Source of the DNA: Meiothermus sp.
GTDB lineage: Bacteria; Deinococcota; Deinococci; Deinococcales; Thermaceae
DNA length: 64,000 bases
Direction of reading: 5' to 3'
NCBI RefSeq assembly: GCF_025060375.1
Contig: NZ_JANXCG010000012.1
Location: 1-64,000 of the forward strand
Position 1 is the stretch's first letter, and each line of letters begins with the position of its first letter. Positions 22,733-32,676 of this stretch are shown here, piece after piece. The notes below the pieces were generated by a model. It made no database searches. It saw only the letters and a list, made by a program, of their open reading frames with translations, and was not told the DNA's origin. Both the position numbers and the translations under genes were made by a program.

Positions 22733-23248
22733 ATGAAGCGGGTATTTGCCTTGCTTGCGGTTGTGGTAGGTTTGGCCCTTGCCCAGGTCCCGGCGTATCC
22801 AGAGAACACCGTGGGGGTAGGGTATGGGGTGGGTCGGGGGCTCATACTGCAGGGCAGTACGGGCCTGCCCCTGAGCCCTTTGGGCATTGACACCGGTCTG
22901 GATTTTGAGGCTATCGTACCGACGAGCTTTGATAACCTCGAGGTCTGGGCCCTTTTCAAGCTCAACCTTTTTCCGGCGCTTGTGGTGGCCGACCTCCCGC
23001 TTTCGGCAGGGCTGGCTTTGGATTTGAGCTACAACACCCAAAGCCGCCTGCTGGGGTTGCATCTGGGGCCCATCGCCAGCCTGGAGATTCCAGGAGGAGC
23101 CCTTTCGGGGTACGTGGGTTTGGGCTATGAAGGGGGTTTCAACCTGGCCTATGGCCTGGGGGGTCGGCTCTACCTGGAGCCAATCGCCCTGGAGGTGGGC
23201 CTGTCCGACCGCTACCCCCTTAAGGTGGCCTTGGTCTACCTTTGGTAG
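22733..23248 (+). CDS. Hypothetical secreted / outer-membrane beta-barrel-like protein
   Basis: Signal peptide MKRVFALLAVVVGLALAQV; alternating Gly/aromatic strands, terminal VYLW. Confidence 0.6.
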   Translation: MKRVFALLAVVVGLALAQVPAYPENTVGVGYGVGRGLILQGSTGLPLSPLGIDTGLDFEAIVPTSFDNLEVWALFKLNLFPALVVADLPLSAGLALDLSYNTQSRLLGLHLGPIASLEIPGGALSGYVGLGYEGGFNLAYGLGGRLYLEPIALEVGLSDRYPLKVALVYLW

Positions 23249-23254
23249 GGTCCC

Positions 23255-24238
23255 CTAGCCGCCCGGCCTCTCCGGGCGGCCTTGCTTTCCCATGTACACC
23301 TGGCCTAAGGCGTAGGCCACCGACAGGGCCCTGTCGTAGTGCATCCGAAGCGGCCCCAGCAGAGTGAGTTCTCCTACCCGGTCGCTCAATCCAATTCCAG
23401 CCTGTACCAGTGAGATGCCCTCCTCCTCGCCTACCCGGATGTTCATGCCGCCGGGTGGGGTGAGGGTGGCGTCGCCAGGGCTCTCAAAGACCGCGATGGC
23501 CTGGCGCAAGAAGGCTGGGTTCTGCGCCTCAGGTTGGCTCAGAAGCAGGGCCATACCCTCGCGGTACTCCTCCGGGCTGCCCTGGGCAAAGGCCCGTGCA
23601 ACCGACTCGTAGAGCTCCAGCATGGCCGGGGTGCTGGCCCTGAGCGACTCAGAACTGCGGAACATCCAGCGTTCGGCCTCGGCGAGCTGGGCTTCGGTAG
23701 GGGTGAAGGAGAGCTCGAGCCGAGCCTCCCGCACCTTTCCCCCCTCTAAAACCGCCACGGCCAGCACCTGACCTGGCGTAAGGGTGGAAAGGTGCACCTG
23801 CAAGGGCCGGGGGGTCTTGCGTGGTTTGAGCCGGAGCATCGCCGGGTAGCCCGATAGCTTAGAGGCCACCTGGACCAGAAGGGCTTCACGCCGCGCCCCC
23901 GCCCCCTCCAGCACCTGGGCTAGCTTGTCCAGGGTGGCCTGGGGTAGGGGTTGGGGCGGCAATTTGGAAAGGGCGTAGTGGCGGAAACCGGCCCGCGTGG
24001 GTATGCGCCCGGAAGAGGCGTGGGGCTTGCTGATAAAGCCCTGCTGCTCGAGCTCTATGAGCTCATAGCGCACGGTGGCGGGCGACAGCGAGAGGCGCTC
24101 CGCTAGGGTTCCCGAGGCCACTGGGGCCCGGGTCTCTATGTATTGGCCCACCAATAGATGCAATATGCGCCGCTGCCGCTCCGTCATCCCCCTGACCAGT
24201 TTAGGTCCAAATTCCCTTTGGGGGTAGGATAGCTGCAC
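23255..24238 (-). CDS. hrcA: Heat-inducible transcription repressor HrcA
   Basis: MTERQRRILHLLVGQYIETRAPVASGTLAERLSLSPATVRYELIELEQQGFISKPHASSGRIPTRAGFRHY; start may be 24187. Confidence 0.93.
   Translation of the reverse strand: MQLSYPQREFGPKLVRGMTERQRRILHLLVGQYIETRAPVASGTLAERLSLSPATVRYELIELEQQGFISKPHASSGRIPTRAGFRHYALSKLPPQPLPQATLDKLAQVLEGAGARREALLVQVASKLSGYPAMLRLKPRKTPRPLQVHLSTLTPGQVLAVAVLEGGKVREARLELSFTPTEAQLAEAERWMFRSSESLRASTPAMLELYESVARAFAQGSPEEYREGMALLLSQPEAQNPAFLRQAIAVFESPGDATLTPPGGMNIRVGEEEGISLVQAGIGLSDRVGELTLLGPLRMHYDRALSVAYALGQVYMGKQGRPERPGG
23258..23280 (+). terminator. Hairpin GCCGCCCGG-CCTCT-CCGGGCGGC, inside the 3' coding end of hrcA
   Basis: Perfect 9-bp stem; downstream CTTGCTTT on + strand. 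Confidence 0.6.
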
Positions 24239-24263
24239 AAACTAAAAGGTCAGTTTTGCTGGT

Positions 24264-24281
24264 GCGATTTGTCAAAATCGC
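24264..24281. promoter_or_regulatory. Inverted repeat GCGATTT-GTCA-AAATCGC upstream of hrcA / amtB (possible operator)
   Basis: Perfect 7-bp arms in an AT-rich divergent intergenic region. Confidence 0.4.
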
Positions 24282-24407
24282 CGGTCTTATTGCAAAAAGT
24301 GTCCGTTCTTATGGAAGATCGTAATGCTATAAGGACACATATGTCCAAAAAGTTATTGACATTTTGCAAAAATGCGGGTAGCCTCATGTGCAGGAGGTGA
24401 AGGGTTG

Positions 24408-25769
24408 ATGAAAAACCTTCGACTGCCCTTGTTCGTGTTGGGGCTACTGGGGGGTCTGGCGCTGGCTGAGGACCCTGCGATGAGCGCCGCCGACACTGCC
24501 TGGATGTTGGTGGCGACGGGGCTGGTGCTCCTCATGACCCCTGCCCTGGCCTTCTTCTACGGGGGGCTGGTGCGCTCCAAGAACGTTCTCAACACCATGA
24601 TGATGAGCTTCTCGGCCCTGGGGTTTGTGGGGGTGGCCTGGGCCCTTCTGGGCTACAGCCTGGCCCTCTCGGGGGAGGGCAACTTCATTGGGGACCTGCG
24701 TTTCGCTTTCTTGAGCAACGTGGGCCTCGAGAACAGCGGCGCCATTGCCTCCATCACCATTCCCCACCTGCTTTGGATGGTTTTCCAGGGCACCTTCGCC
24801 ATCATCACCGCAGCCTTGGTTTCGGGGGCAATTGTGGAGCGGATGCGCTTTCCGGCCTTCCTGCTCTTCATCACCCTTTGGAGCCTGGTGGTCTACGCAC
24901 CCATCGCCAAGTGGGTCTGGGGTGGTGGCTTTTTGGCTGACCTAGGGGCCTGGGACTTTGCCGGGGGTACGGTGGTGCACATCAACGCGGGCATCGCGGC
25001 GCTGGTTGCGGCGCTCGTGCTGGGACCGCGCAAGGACTTCGGCCGTCAGGCCATCCTGCCCCACAATGTTCCGTTTGTGCTCCTGGGGGCGGCTTTCCTC
25101 TGGTTCGGCTGGTTTGGTTTCAACGCGGGCAGCGCCTGGGCGGCGAACGCCACTGCTGGGCTGGCCCTGGCCAACACCATTTTGGCCCCGGCGGCTACCC
25201 TGGTGGTCTGGTCGCTTCTGGACCTGTTCCGTACCGGCCGGGTTACCGCGGTGGGCCTGGCCACGGCGATTGTGGTAGGCCTGGTGGTCATCACCCCTGC
25301 GGCGGCTTTCGTCGCCCCCATCTATGCCCTGGCCATGGGGGCGATTGGGGCCTTCCCCAGCTACTTTGTGCTCCTTTGGCGGGCTAAAAGTGGCCTGGAC
25401 GACTCCCTGGACGTGTTTGCTGCGCACGGCGTAGCGGGCATGGCCGGTGCGGTCTTGACCGGGGTCTTCGCCCAGGAGTCCGTTAACGGGCTTTTCAACG
25501 GTCTCATCGCGGGCAACCCGGCCCAGGTGCTGATACAGGCCTTTGCGGTTTTGATCGCGGTGGTCTACAGCGCTGGGATGACCTTCTTGCTCCTCAAGCT
25601 GGTGGGGCTTCTGACCGCCCTCAAGGCCTCGCCGAAAGAGGAGGGGCTTGGGATGGACGTCACCCAGCACGGCGAGGAGGCCTACACCAGTGGGGAAGGG
25701 GCGATCCTGGTGCGCAGTGAGGCGCCCAAGCCCTCGGCTCAGCCCAAGCCGGTAGGGGGCACCGATTAG
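24408..25769 (+). CDS. amtB: Ammonium transporter AmtB
   Basis: AADTAWMLVATGLVLLMTPALAFFYGGLVRSKNVLNTMMMS; FAAHGVAGMAGAVLTG. Confidence 0.95.
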   Translation: MKNLRLPLFVLGLLGGLALAEDPAMSAADTAWMLVATGLVLLMTPALAFFYGGLVRSKNVLNTMMMSFSALGFVGVAWALLGYSLALSGEGNFIGDLRFAFLSNVGLENSGAIASITIPHLLWMVFQGTFAIITAALVSGAIVERMRFPAFLLFITLWSLVVYAPIAKWVWGGGFLADLGAWDFAGGTVVHINAGIAALVAALVLGPRKDFGRQAILPHNVPFVLLGAAFLWFGWFGFNAGSAWAANATAGLALANTILAPAATLVVWSLLDLFRTGRVTAVGLATAIVVGLVVITPAAAFVAPIYALAMGAIGAFPSYFVLLWRAKSGLDDSLDVFAAHGVAGMAGAVLTGVFAQESVNGLFNGLIAGNPAQVLIQAFAVLIAVVYSAGMTFLLLKLVGLLTALKASPKEEGLGMDVTQHGEEAYTSGEGAILVRSEAPKPSAQPKPVGGTD

Positions 25770-25778
25770 GAGGTCGGC

Positions 25779-26129
25779 ATGAAGCTGGTTGTGGCGATTA
25801 TCCGCCCAGAGAAGCTCAACGATGTGCTCGAGGCCCTGTTTAGGGCTGAAGTGCGGGGTCTTTCGATAAGCCGGGTCCAGGGGCACGGAGGGGAGACCGA
25901 GAGGGTAGAGACTTACCGCGGCACCACCGTAAAGATGGAGCTTTCCGAGAAGGTTCGCCTGGAGATTGGGGTTTCCGACCACTTTGTGGAGCCTACGGTG
26001 CGGGCCATCCTGGCCTCGGCGCGCACCGGGGAGGTAGGGGACGGCAAGGTCTTTGTGTTGCCGGTGGAGAAGATTTACCGCATCCGCACCGGCGAGGAGG
26101 ACACCGCTGCGGTGACCCCGGTGGGCTGA
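25779..26129 (+). CDS. glnK: Nitrogen regulatory protein P-II (GlnB/GlnK)
   Basis: MKLVVAIIRPEKLNDVLEAL; GTGEVGDGKVFVLPVEKIYRIRTGE-type C-terminal signature. Confidence 0.93.
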   Translation: MKLVVAIIRPEKLNDVLEALFRAEVRGLSISRVQGHGGETERVETYRGTTVKMELSEKVRLEIGVSDHFVEPTVRAILASARTGEVGDGKVFVLPVEKIYRIRTGEEDTAAVTPVG

Positions 26130-26147
26130 TACCCAGGCCCAAAGGGT

Positions 26148-26175
26148 CCCGGTGGGGTAACCCACCGGGCTTTTT
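26148..26175 (+). terminator. Rho-independent terminator after PII gene
   Basis: CCCGGTGGG-GTAA-CCCACCGGG-CTTTTT. Confidence 0.85.
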
Positions 26176-26407
26176 AGTGAGGCGGGCAGCTCGAGGAGGT
26201 TTGAGGTCGAGGCCTACTTCAGCAACCAAGGGCCAGTTGTTCTTCCCTCAACCCAGCCCGAACCCCCTGGCTGTGGGCGACTACCTGCGGATCGCCAAGG
26301 CATCGACGAGCTTTAGCGTGGGCGGCGTACGATGAGCCTTCCTTAGGCTGAGGGGCCCTGCGCCTCCAGGGGGCCGAGGAAGGGGGCTTTTTGGAGGCCG
26401 GCGGCGC

Positions 26408-27403
26408 TCAGGCGGGGGTTGCTTGGCCCTGCGCGGTGGCGAAAACCTTTCCGACAACCTCTTCCAGGGCAGGTTCGCGCACCTCGAGGTCGTCCAGAGG
26501 GAGTTCCCCCAGCAGCCGGCTGACCTGGGCCACGAGCTGGTCACGCTGGATGAGGAGCCGGGCCTCCCGCCCTTCCAGGGCTCTGAGCTCTCCGTAGCGC
26601 TCGAGCCGTTCCTTTTCCACGGGCAGGGCGAGCTTTAGGTGGACCTCCCGGTAGGGGGCAAAGCGCTCCAGCAGGCCCGAAAGCGGCCCATCGTAGAACA
26701 AGCGCCCTTGGTGGATCATCAGGACCCGCTCGCACAAGGCGGTGATGTCGGCCATGTAGTGGCTGGTGAGGAGAATGGTGGCCCTGTAGCGTCGGTTGTA
26801 TTCCAGGAGGAACTCACGCACCGCAACCTGGGCGTTCACGTCCAGCCCCAGGGTGGGTTCGTCCAGGAACAAGACCTGGGGGCGGTGCAGCAGGGCGGCC
26901 AGCAACTCGGCCTTCATCCGCTCCCCCAAGCTCAGCTTGCGCACCGGCTGGTGGAGTTTGTCGATTAGGCCCAGCATCTCGCCCAGTTCCCCCACCCGCC
27001 TCTTGAATTCGGCCTCGGGAATCTCGTACACGGCGGCGTTCAGCCGGAGGCTATCGGCCGCTGGCAGGTCCCAGATGAGCTGCTGTTTGTTCCCCATCAC
27101 CAGGGTAATCTTGCGCAAGAAGGCGTATTCCCGCCGAAATGGCTCGTGCCCAGCCACCTCCACCCGGCCCTCGCTGGGGTGGATGAGGCCTGAGAGGAGC
27201 TTTAGGGTGGTGGTCTTCCCGGCCCCGTTGGCCCCAAGAAAACCCACCACCTCCCCGGCCTCAATCCGAAACGAGACCTGCCGTACGGCCTCCACGTGCC
27301 GGTACTGGCGGCGGAAGAAGTGCAGCAGTGTGCCCGTCAGCCCTGGCTCCTTGAGGGCCACAGGGTAGCGCTTGGACAGGTTTTCGGCCCAAATTTGGCT
27401 CAC
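26408..27403 (-). CDS. ABC transporter ATP-binding protein (ABC-2/multidrug-type)
   Basis: Walker [45 protein letters not shown] start at 27403 (the longer ORF to 28030 runs antisense to pdxH). Confidence 0.88.
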   Translation of the reverse strand: MSQIWAENLSKRYPVALKEPGLTGTLLHFFRRQYRHVEAVRQVSFRIEAGEVVGFLGANGAGKTTTLKLLSGLIHPSEGRVEVAGHEPFRREYAFLRKITLVMGNKQQLIWDLPAADSLRLNAAVYEIPEAEFKRRVGELGEMLGLIDKLHQPVRKLSLGERMKAELLAALLHRPQVLFLDEPTLGLDVNAQVAVREFLLEYNRRYRATILLTSHYMADITALCERVLMIHQGRLFYDGPLSGLLERFAPYREVHLKLALPVEKERLERYGELRALEGREARLLIQRDQLVAQVSRLLGELPLDDLEVREPALEEVVGKVFATAQGQATPA

Positions 27404-27460
27404 CCCATAGAGTATAGCCGGAAAAACAGCCGCCTTTTCACGCGAGGGCATAATGGATTC

Positions 27461-28090
27461 ATGTTCCGCGAGCTCCGCAGTGAGTACACCCGGGGGAGCC
27501 TGAGCGAGGCTGAGGCTGACCCCAATCCCCTCCGGCAGCTCGAGCGGTGGCTTACCGAGGCCATTGAGGCAGGCCTTTACGAGCCCCACGGGATGACCCT
27601 CTCCACGGTGGGCCCCCAGGGGCGGCCCAGCAGCCGGGTTGTGCTGTTGCGAGAGGTGGATGAGGGGGGGCTGGTCTTCTACACCAACTACGAGAGCCGC
27701 AAGGGCCGGGAACTTGCCCAGAACCCCTGGGCCTGCCTCAACTTCTGGTGGCCTACCCTGGAGCGCCAGGTGCGGATAGAAGGCTGGGTGGAGCGGCTTC
27801 CGCCTGAGCGCTCCGACCGCTACTTTGCCGGCCGCCCTTACGAGAGCCAGCTTGGGGCTTGGGCCAGCCCGCAAAGCCAGGTGCTGGCCAGCCGGGAGGA
27901 GCTGGAGGAGCGGCTGGCCCAGTTCAGGGCGCGTTTTCCGAAAGAGGTGCCTCGCCCTCCCCACTGGGGAGGGTACCGCCTGAGGCCCGACTACTTTGAG
28001 TTTTGGCAGGGGCGCCCCAGCCGGCTGCACGACCGGCTGGCCTACCGGCTGACCCAGGCGGGCTGGCAGATTGAACGGTTAGCCCCTTAG
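27461..28090 (+). CDS. pdxH: Pyridoxamine 5'-phosphate oxidase
   Basis: GQPSSR-like [60 protein letters not shown]. Confidence 0.93.
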   Translation: MFRELRSEYTRGSLSEAEADPNPLRQLERWLTEAIEAGLYEPHGMTLSTVGPQGRPSSRVVLLREVDEGGLVFYTNYESRKGRELAQNPWACLNFWWPTLERQVRIEGWVERLPPERSDRYFAGRPYESQLGAWASPQSQVLASREELEERLAQFRARFPKEVPRPPHWGGYRLRPDYFEFWQGRPSRLHDRLAYRLTQAGWQIERLAP

Positions 28091-28737
28091 CTGGAAGGGG
28101 GCCTTTGCAGTAGCCCCAGCACCTCCTCGTCGGAGACCTGGGGGAAGTGCTCGTACCATAGGCCCACCGCACGAAACTCGGCAGGGGTCTTCAGGCAGAC
28201 CACCGCATCGGCCAGTGCCTCTACCTCCCGCAGGATGTCAGGGGGAGCCACCGGCACCGCCACCACCAGCTGGGCAGGCCCTCGGGCTCGAGCGGCGGCG
28301 ATGGCGGCTTTCATGGTGGCCCCGGTGGCCAGCCCGTCGTCTACCAGGAGGACGGTTTTTCCTGCCAGCTCCGGCAGGGGTCTTCCCCCTCGGTAGAGCC
28401 TTTCGCGCCGGAGAAGCTCCTGGGTTTCGCGTGCTTCCACCTGGGCTATGGCCTCAGGGGTGATGCGCAGTTCCCGGACAACCTCCTCGTTGACAACCCG
28501 TCCTCCCCCTGCGGCGATGGCCCCCAGGGCCAGCTCCTCATGGCCGGGGACGCCCAGCTTGCGCACCACCCAGACGTCCAGCGGGGCGCCCAACCTTTGG
28601 GCAATGGGGTGGGCCACCGGAACACCGCCGCGGGGCAAGGCGAAGACCAGCACCTGGGGCACCCGGCCATACCCCAGCGCCACCAGCCGATCGGCCAAAC
28701 GCTCCCCGGCCTGCCGGCGGTCCCGGAAGCGGTCCAT
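28087..28737 (-). CDS. Phosphoribosyltransferase-domain protein
   Basis: [40 protein letters not shown]-binding loop. Confidence 0.88.
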   Translation of the reverse strand: MDRFRDRRQAGERLADRLVALGYGRVPQVLVFALPRGGVPVAHPIAQRLGAPLDVWVVRKLGVPGHEELALGAIAAGGGRVVNEEVVRELRITPEAIAQVEARETQELLRRERLYRGGRPLPELAGKTVLLVDDGLATGATMKAAIAAARARGPAQLVVAVPVAPPDILREVEALADAVVCLKTPAEFRAVGLWYEHFPQVSDEEVLGLLQRPPSS

Positions 28738-28757
28738 GGGGGTATTCTACGCCGGCC

Positions 28758-29192
28758 TCAAAGGACGCCGTAGTTGTAAGTTTCGTTCCGCCCGTTTTTG
28801 TCCACAATGGCCCACCAGCGGTGCTCGGACAGGGTAGGCATCTGGAGTAAAAACACCCAGAACTTCTCGGGGCTCTCTCCCCCATCCGGTTGCAGGGGAC
28901 TTTCAGGGGTGATAAGGGTGAGCTGGGAGTCGCCGGCGTTCATGAAGTCCCGAACAGCGCTTTGCAGCTCCTCCAGGTCGGGCTCCTCAGAGAGGTCGTA
29001 GGCTGAGGGGTCGGCCTCAATCAGGCCCAGCGGGCTTTGCTCGTCGCTACCATCCTCGATGAAGCTGCGGATGGCGGCCTCCAGCGCTTCGAGGAAGCCG
29101 TCTTCGTCGGCTATATGGGTGGGCACCTCCACGCTCAGGTCGGGCACCTCGAGCGCCTTTAGCAGGGACTCTATGCGCTGCTGTAGGGCCAT
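28758..29192 (-). CDS. Hypothetical protein
   Basis: [47 protein letters not shown]. Confidence 0.6.
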   Translation of the reverse strand: MALQQRIESLLKALEVPDLSVEVPTHIADEDGFLEALEAAIRSFIEDGSDEQSPLGLIEADPSAYDLSEEPDLEELQSAVRDFMNAGDSQLTLITPESPLQPDGGESPEKFWVFLLQMPTLSEHRWWAIVDKNGRNETYNYGVL

Positions 29193-29244
29193 AGTGGTCG
29201 CTGGATTACATAACCACAAACGCCCGCTCTGGTCAAGCCGTTTT

Positions 29245-29781
29245 TCAGTGGACCCTGGCCTCCTTGAAGCGTTCAATGCAGGCCTTGACCTCGGCCAGCG
29301 CGGCGGCCCTGTCCTTCCAGCCTGAGACCTTAACCCACTTGCCCTTGTGGGCCTCTAGGGCCTTGTAGGTTTCAAAGAAGTTCTGGATTTCCTGCTTGTG
29401 GGCGGTGGGCAGGTCGCTCAGGTCTTGGATGTGGTCGAAGCGGGGGTCCTCAGCCACCACCCCGATAATCTTGGCGTCGCCGCCCTTTTCATCCTGCATG
29501 TCCACCATGCCGATGATCCGCACGTCCACCACCACCCCGGGCAGAAGGGGGTAGGTGGAGAGGATGATGCCGTCCAGGGGATCGCCGTCCTCAGCTAAGG
29601 TGGAGGGGATGAAGCCGTAATCACCCGGGTAGAACTGGGCCGTGGGGAGCACCCGGTCGAGCTTGATGGCCTCGAGGTCGGGGTCGTACTCGTACTTGTT
29701 GGAAGAGCCGCGCGGCACTTCAATCACCATGTGGACAATTTCGGGGGCTTTTTTGCCAACCGGCAGGTTCTTGAGGTTCGC
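29245..29781 (-). CDS. ppa: Inorganic pyrophosphatase
   Basis: [47 protein letters not shown]. Confidence 0.96.
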   Translation of the reverse strand, partial: ANLKNLPVGKKAPEIVHMVIEVPRGSSNKYEYDPDLEAIKLDRVLPTAQFYPGDYGFIPSTLAEDGDPLDGIILSTYPLLPGVVVDVRIIGMVDMQDEKGGDAKIIGVVAEDPRFDHIQDLSDLPTAHKQEIQNFFETYKALEAHKGKWVKVSGWKDRAAALAEVKACIERFKEARVH

Positions 29782-29891
29782 CATAACGCTCCCATTCTGC
29801 CACAAAGCGCTGCTGGCCTGGGTGGTTCTGACCTGGGTACAGGCCCTCGGTAGGCTGGCCTCCCTCAGGGCCCCTAAAATTGCCCTTGGCC

Positions 29892-30710
29892 ATGAACCCC
29901 TGGGTCTACCTCACAGCCGCGGCGGTTCTATGGGGCTCCGGTTTTGCCCAGTCCCTCACCTTCGGGCTCTACGGCCGCCTGTCTGACCGCTTCACACCCA
30001 CCCTCGAGGCCACCCTGCCGCTGGGGAACTTCGACCTCGGGGCCCGCCTCCAGCGCGATGCACTGGGGCTGGGGCTTTTCGGCGCAACCGAGTTTAGCGC
30101 TCTGGGGCGCCTGACCTATGGCGTGCGGGCCGGTCTGGGGTTTGCAGGCTGGGGGGTCGAAGGCCGTGTGGGTGGAACCGTTGGGCCGGTGGCGGCCGGC
30201 CTCGAGGCCCTCTACAGCACCACCCTGCGCTCCCATTTGTGGGTGGGCGACGAGGCCGAAGGGGGGCTCAGACTGGACTTGTGGGGGCGGTATCGTCTGG
30301 GCCCCCGCGAAACTTTGGGCCTGGGGCTGGGCTTCAAGCGCGACCTGGCGGGCTTTTCCAGCGGCACCGGCGAGCTCAGCTACGCCCTGCGCCAGCAGCA
30401 GACCTACACCTTCGGGCTGGGGGTGGACGATTCGCGCCTCTATGCCCTCCTGGGCTGGCGGGGGGAACTCGACGAGGCCGGAACGTTGCTCGAGGCCACC
30501 CTGCGGGCCGGTCAGCTCTGGCGGCTCGAGGCGACCCTCACCGCACCCCTGGATGAGGGACTCAGCAATCTTAAGCTGCGCCTAACCGCAGCCTACCCCT
30601 GGGCGGCTACCCTGGAGCTGGAGGCGTACGGCTTCCGCGCCGATGCAAGCTACGACGGTGGGTTTTCGCTGTGGCTACGCTACACGCTCAGTTTTGGAGG
30701 CGATGAATGA
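29892..30710 (+). CDS. Hypothetical outer-membrane beta-barrel-like protein
   Basis: Signal-like N terminus MNPWVYLTAAAVLWGSGFAQ; repetitive Gly/aromatic strands, C-terminal LWLRYTLSFGG. Confidence 0.55.
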   Translation: MNPWVYLTAAAVLWGSGFAQSLTFGLYGRLSDRFTPTLEATLPLGNFDLGARLQRDALGLGLFGATEFSALGRLTYGVRAGLGFAGWGVEGRVGGTVGPVAAGLEALYSTTLRSHLWVGDEAEGGLRLDLWGRYRLGPRETLGLGLGFKRDLAGFSSGTGELSYALRQQQTYTFGLGVDDSRLYALLGWRGELDEAGTLLEATLRAGQLWRLEATLTAPLDEGLSNLKLRLTAAYPWAATLELEAYGFRADASYDGGFSLWLRYTLSFGGDE

Positions 30711-31351
30711 AGAAGTTGCTGGCAGTTGCCGTTTTTTTGGGCCTGGCTATGGCCCAGACCATTGCCGAGATTACCCGTCAGGTGCAGGCCAACCTGGAAC
30801 GCTCGCCCTGGGAAGCCACCCTCACCGGCAGGGTTCAAATGCCCGACGGCAGCACCCAAGAGGCCGAGTTCCGGCTCCAGGTGATTCCCAGGGAGCTGGC
30901 CCGGGTGGAGTTCAAAAAGCCCGCCGCGCTCGAGGGCAACTTTGTGGTGATCTCCGAGAAGGAGGTCTGGAACTACCTGTTCTTGACCAACCAGCTCATC
31001 ATCCAGCCCCGCGCCAAGGCCCGCGTGGAGGGCCTGGGGGTCAACCTGACCGACCTGAGTGACCTTGAACAGCTCACGGAGCGGGTCACGCTCAGGCTGC
31101 TGGGCGAGCAAAACACCCCCGCCGGGGCCGCCTGGCGGATTGGTGGGGTTCCCAAGGACGCCTCGCTGGGCTTTGCCAGCATGGAACTCCTGGTGCTCAA
31201 GGCCGACCCCCGCCCGCTGTACGTCACCCTGCGCGACGCCAACAACAGGGTGCTGGCCGAACTCGGCTTCAGCGGCTTCCGCCGGACCAACCTAACCCCC
31301 CAGGCCCTGCGCAAGCGCCCTGCCGACGCTGAGGTGATCCGGCGCAACTGA
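30707..31351 (+). CDS. Outer-membrane lipoprotein-sorting (LolA-like) protein
   Basis: MKKLLAVAVFLGLAMAQTIAEITRQVQANLERSPWEATLTGRVQ; ATG overlaps upstream stop. Confidence 0.65.
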   Translation: MKKLLAVAVFLGLAMAQTIAEITRQVQANLERSPWEATLTGRVQMPDGSTQEAEFRLQVIPRELARVEFKKPAALEGNFVVISEKEVWNYLFLTNQLIIQPRAKARVEGLGVNLTDLSDLEQLTERVTLRLLGEQNTPAGAAWRIGGVPKDASLGFASMELLVLKADPRPLYVTLRDANNRVLAELGFSGFRRTNLTPQALRKRPADAEVIRRN

Positions 31352-31368
31352 GGTGGGGACTCCGGGGT

Positions 31369-32676
31369 TCAGGCCACATCTGGGAGCAGTTGCTGTAGGA
31401 CCTCCTCCCTGACCTCTGATAGGGTGTCCTCTATCTTCTTCCGGGCCACGCTCTTTAGGGTCTCTATGAGGGCAGAAGCCGATGGAACGTCGCTGCGTAG
31501 GGTGATTTTTTGCTCCGAAAGCGGCGCCCCTTCGGGTTCACACAGGAACAGCCCAGCCGAGATGAGGCTGAGCAGCCCTAGCTTGGCCGCCTCCGACGAC
31601 ACGGTGCTGAGGCCACCGACGAGGTTCTCTATGGCTGTGCCAAGGTCGACCCCTTGGATTGGGTTTTGGACCAGCCAGCTCGAGATGGCGTAGAGGTCTC
31701 CTGGCGACGGCAGGCGGAGAATTGGGCTCCCCGTCGATAGGATGAAGCGGTAGGTGTCCACGGAGTGCCGGTTTTTGAGGTCTAGGTCGGGCAGCACCTC
31801 CATTTCGCTCTGCACCGAACCGCGGCCGACGACGACCACCTGCGACCCTGGAAGGCGCGCTATGCACAGCTCCGAGTCTTTGCAGGCGAATTGCATGTAC
31901 TCAACGAACTTGGTGAAGCCGAACTTGATGGGCTGAAACCCGGGGACCGCGTACCTGATGGCCTCCTGGACCACCGAGAGGTTGATCCCATTTTTCATCA
32001 GGTCGGCCCGGCTGACCGCGTCCTTTGTGTACCAATCGAGAATCTCCCTTGTTTTCGCGACCACAGCCTCCAGGGTGAGGGTGGGGGTCTTTTTAACCTG
32101 CCGCGCCAGGCGGACGTTGCGGGGGTCGGTGACCTCGGTCTGCGCTGAGGGTTGGGTTTGGGAGGCCGGGCGGTCCTGGCGCTCTTCCTCTTCTGGGTCG
32201 GGTATCCAGACAAAGGCGTCGCAGACCGCCTGGAAGGTGCTGCTGGCAGACGACCTGTAGGCGCAGCCGATTACGGTTTTCCCGTACTCGTGGAGCTTCT
32301 TTGCCAGAGCTGCAAAGCCCCCATCGCCGGAGACGATTACGAACACCTCCAGCGCTGGGCGCACATGGGCTAGGTCCACCGCGTCAATAGCCAGCTGAAG
32401 GTCGGCAGCGTTTTTCCTGGGTTCCCTAGAAAACCCGAAGACCTGGATGGGGTCGATCCCAAGCTCGTTGATTTCCCCTCTCATTATCGCAAGGCGAGGG
32501 TCGCTCCAGTTGGCGTAGGCCCGCTGAACGGCGATCTGGCCTATTTTTTCCGTCCGCTTTATCTCCTCCAGGATCTGGCTGAGGGATAGGTTCGCAAGCA
32601 TCCGTTGGGAGAAGCTGTACCCTTTTAGGAGGTTTTCAATGTCGTAGAAGATGGCGGTGTTGAAGCGGGTGTTCAT
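31369..32676 (-). CDS. NYN-domain (LabA/DUF88-like) putative RNase with central OST-HTH/LOTUS-like domain
   Basis: FNTAIFYDIENLLKG, NAADLQLAIDAVDLAH, VFVIVSGDGGFAALAKKLHEYGKTVIG; later PGFQPIKFGFTKFVEYMQFA...VVVVGRG. Confidence 0.85.
   Translation of the reverse strand: MNTRFNTAIFYDIENLLKGYSFSQRMLANLSLSQILEEIKRTEKIGQIAVQRAYANWSDPRLAIMRGEINELGIDPIQVFGFSREPRKNAADLQLAIDAVDLAHVRPALEVFVIVSGDGGFAALAKKLHEYGKTVIGCAYRSSASSTFQAVCDAFVWIPDPEEEERQDRPASQTQPSAQTEVTDPRNVRLARQVKKTPTLTLEAVVAKTREILDWYTKDAVSRADLMKNGINLSVVQEAIRYAVPGFQPIKFGFTKFVEYMQFACKDSELCIARLPGSQVVVVGRGSVQSEMEVLPDLDLKNRHSVDTYRFILSTGSPILRLPSPGDLYAISSWLVQNPIQGVDLGTAIENLVGGLSTVSSEAAKLGLLSLISAGLFLCEPEGAPLSEQKITLRSDVPSASALIETLKSVARKKIEDTLSEVREEVLQQLLPDVA

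Noticed and set aside
24942-26165. 407-aa antisense ORF over amtB-glnK
   Set aside because: Overlaps two confidently identified genes; His/Gln/Arg-rich nonsense composition.
27404-28030. N-terminal extension of the ABC ATPase ORF (26408-28030)
   Set aside because: Extension is antisense to pdxH and lacks domain features; GTG start at 27403 is preferred.
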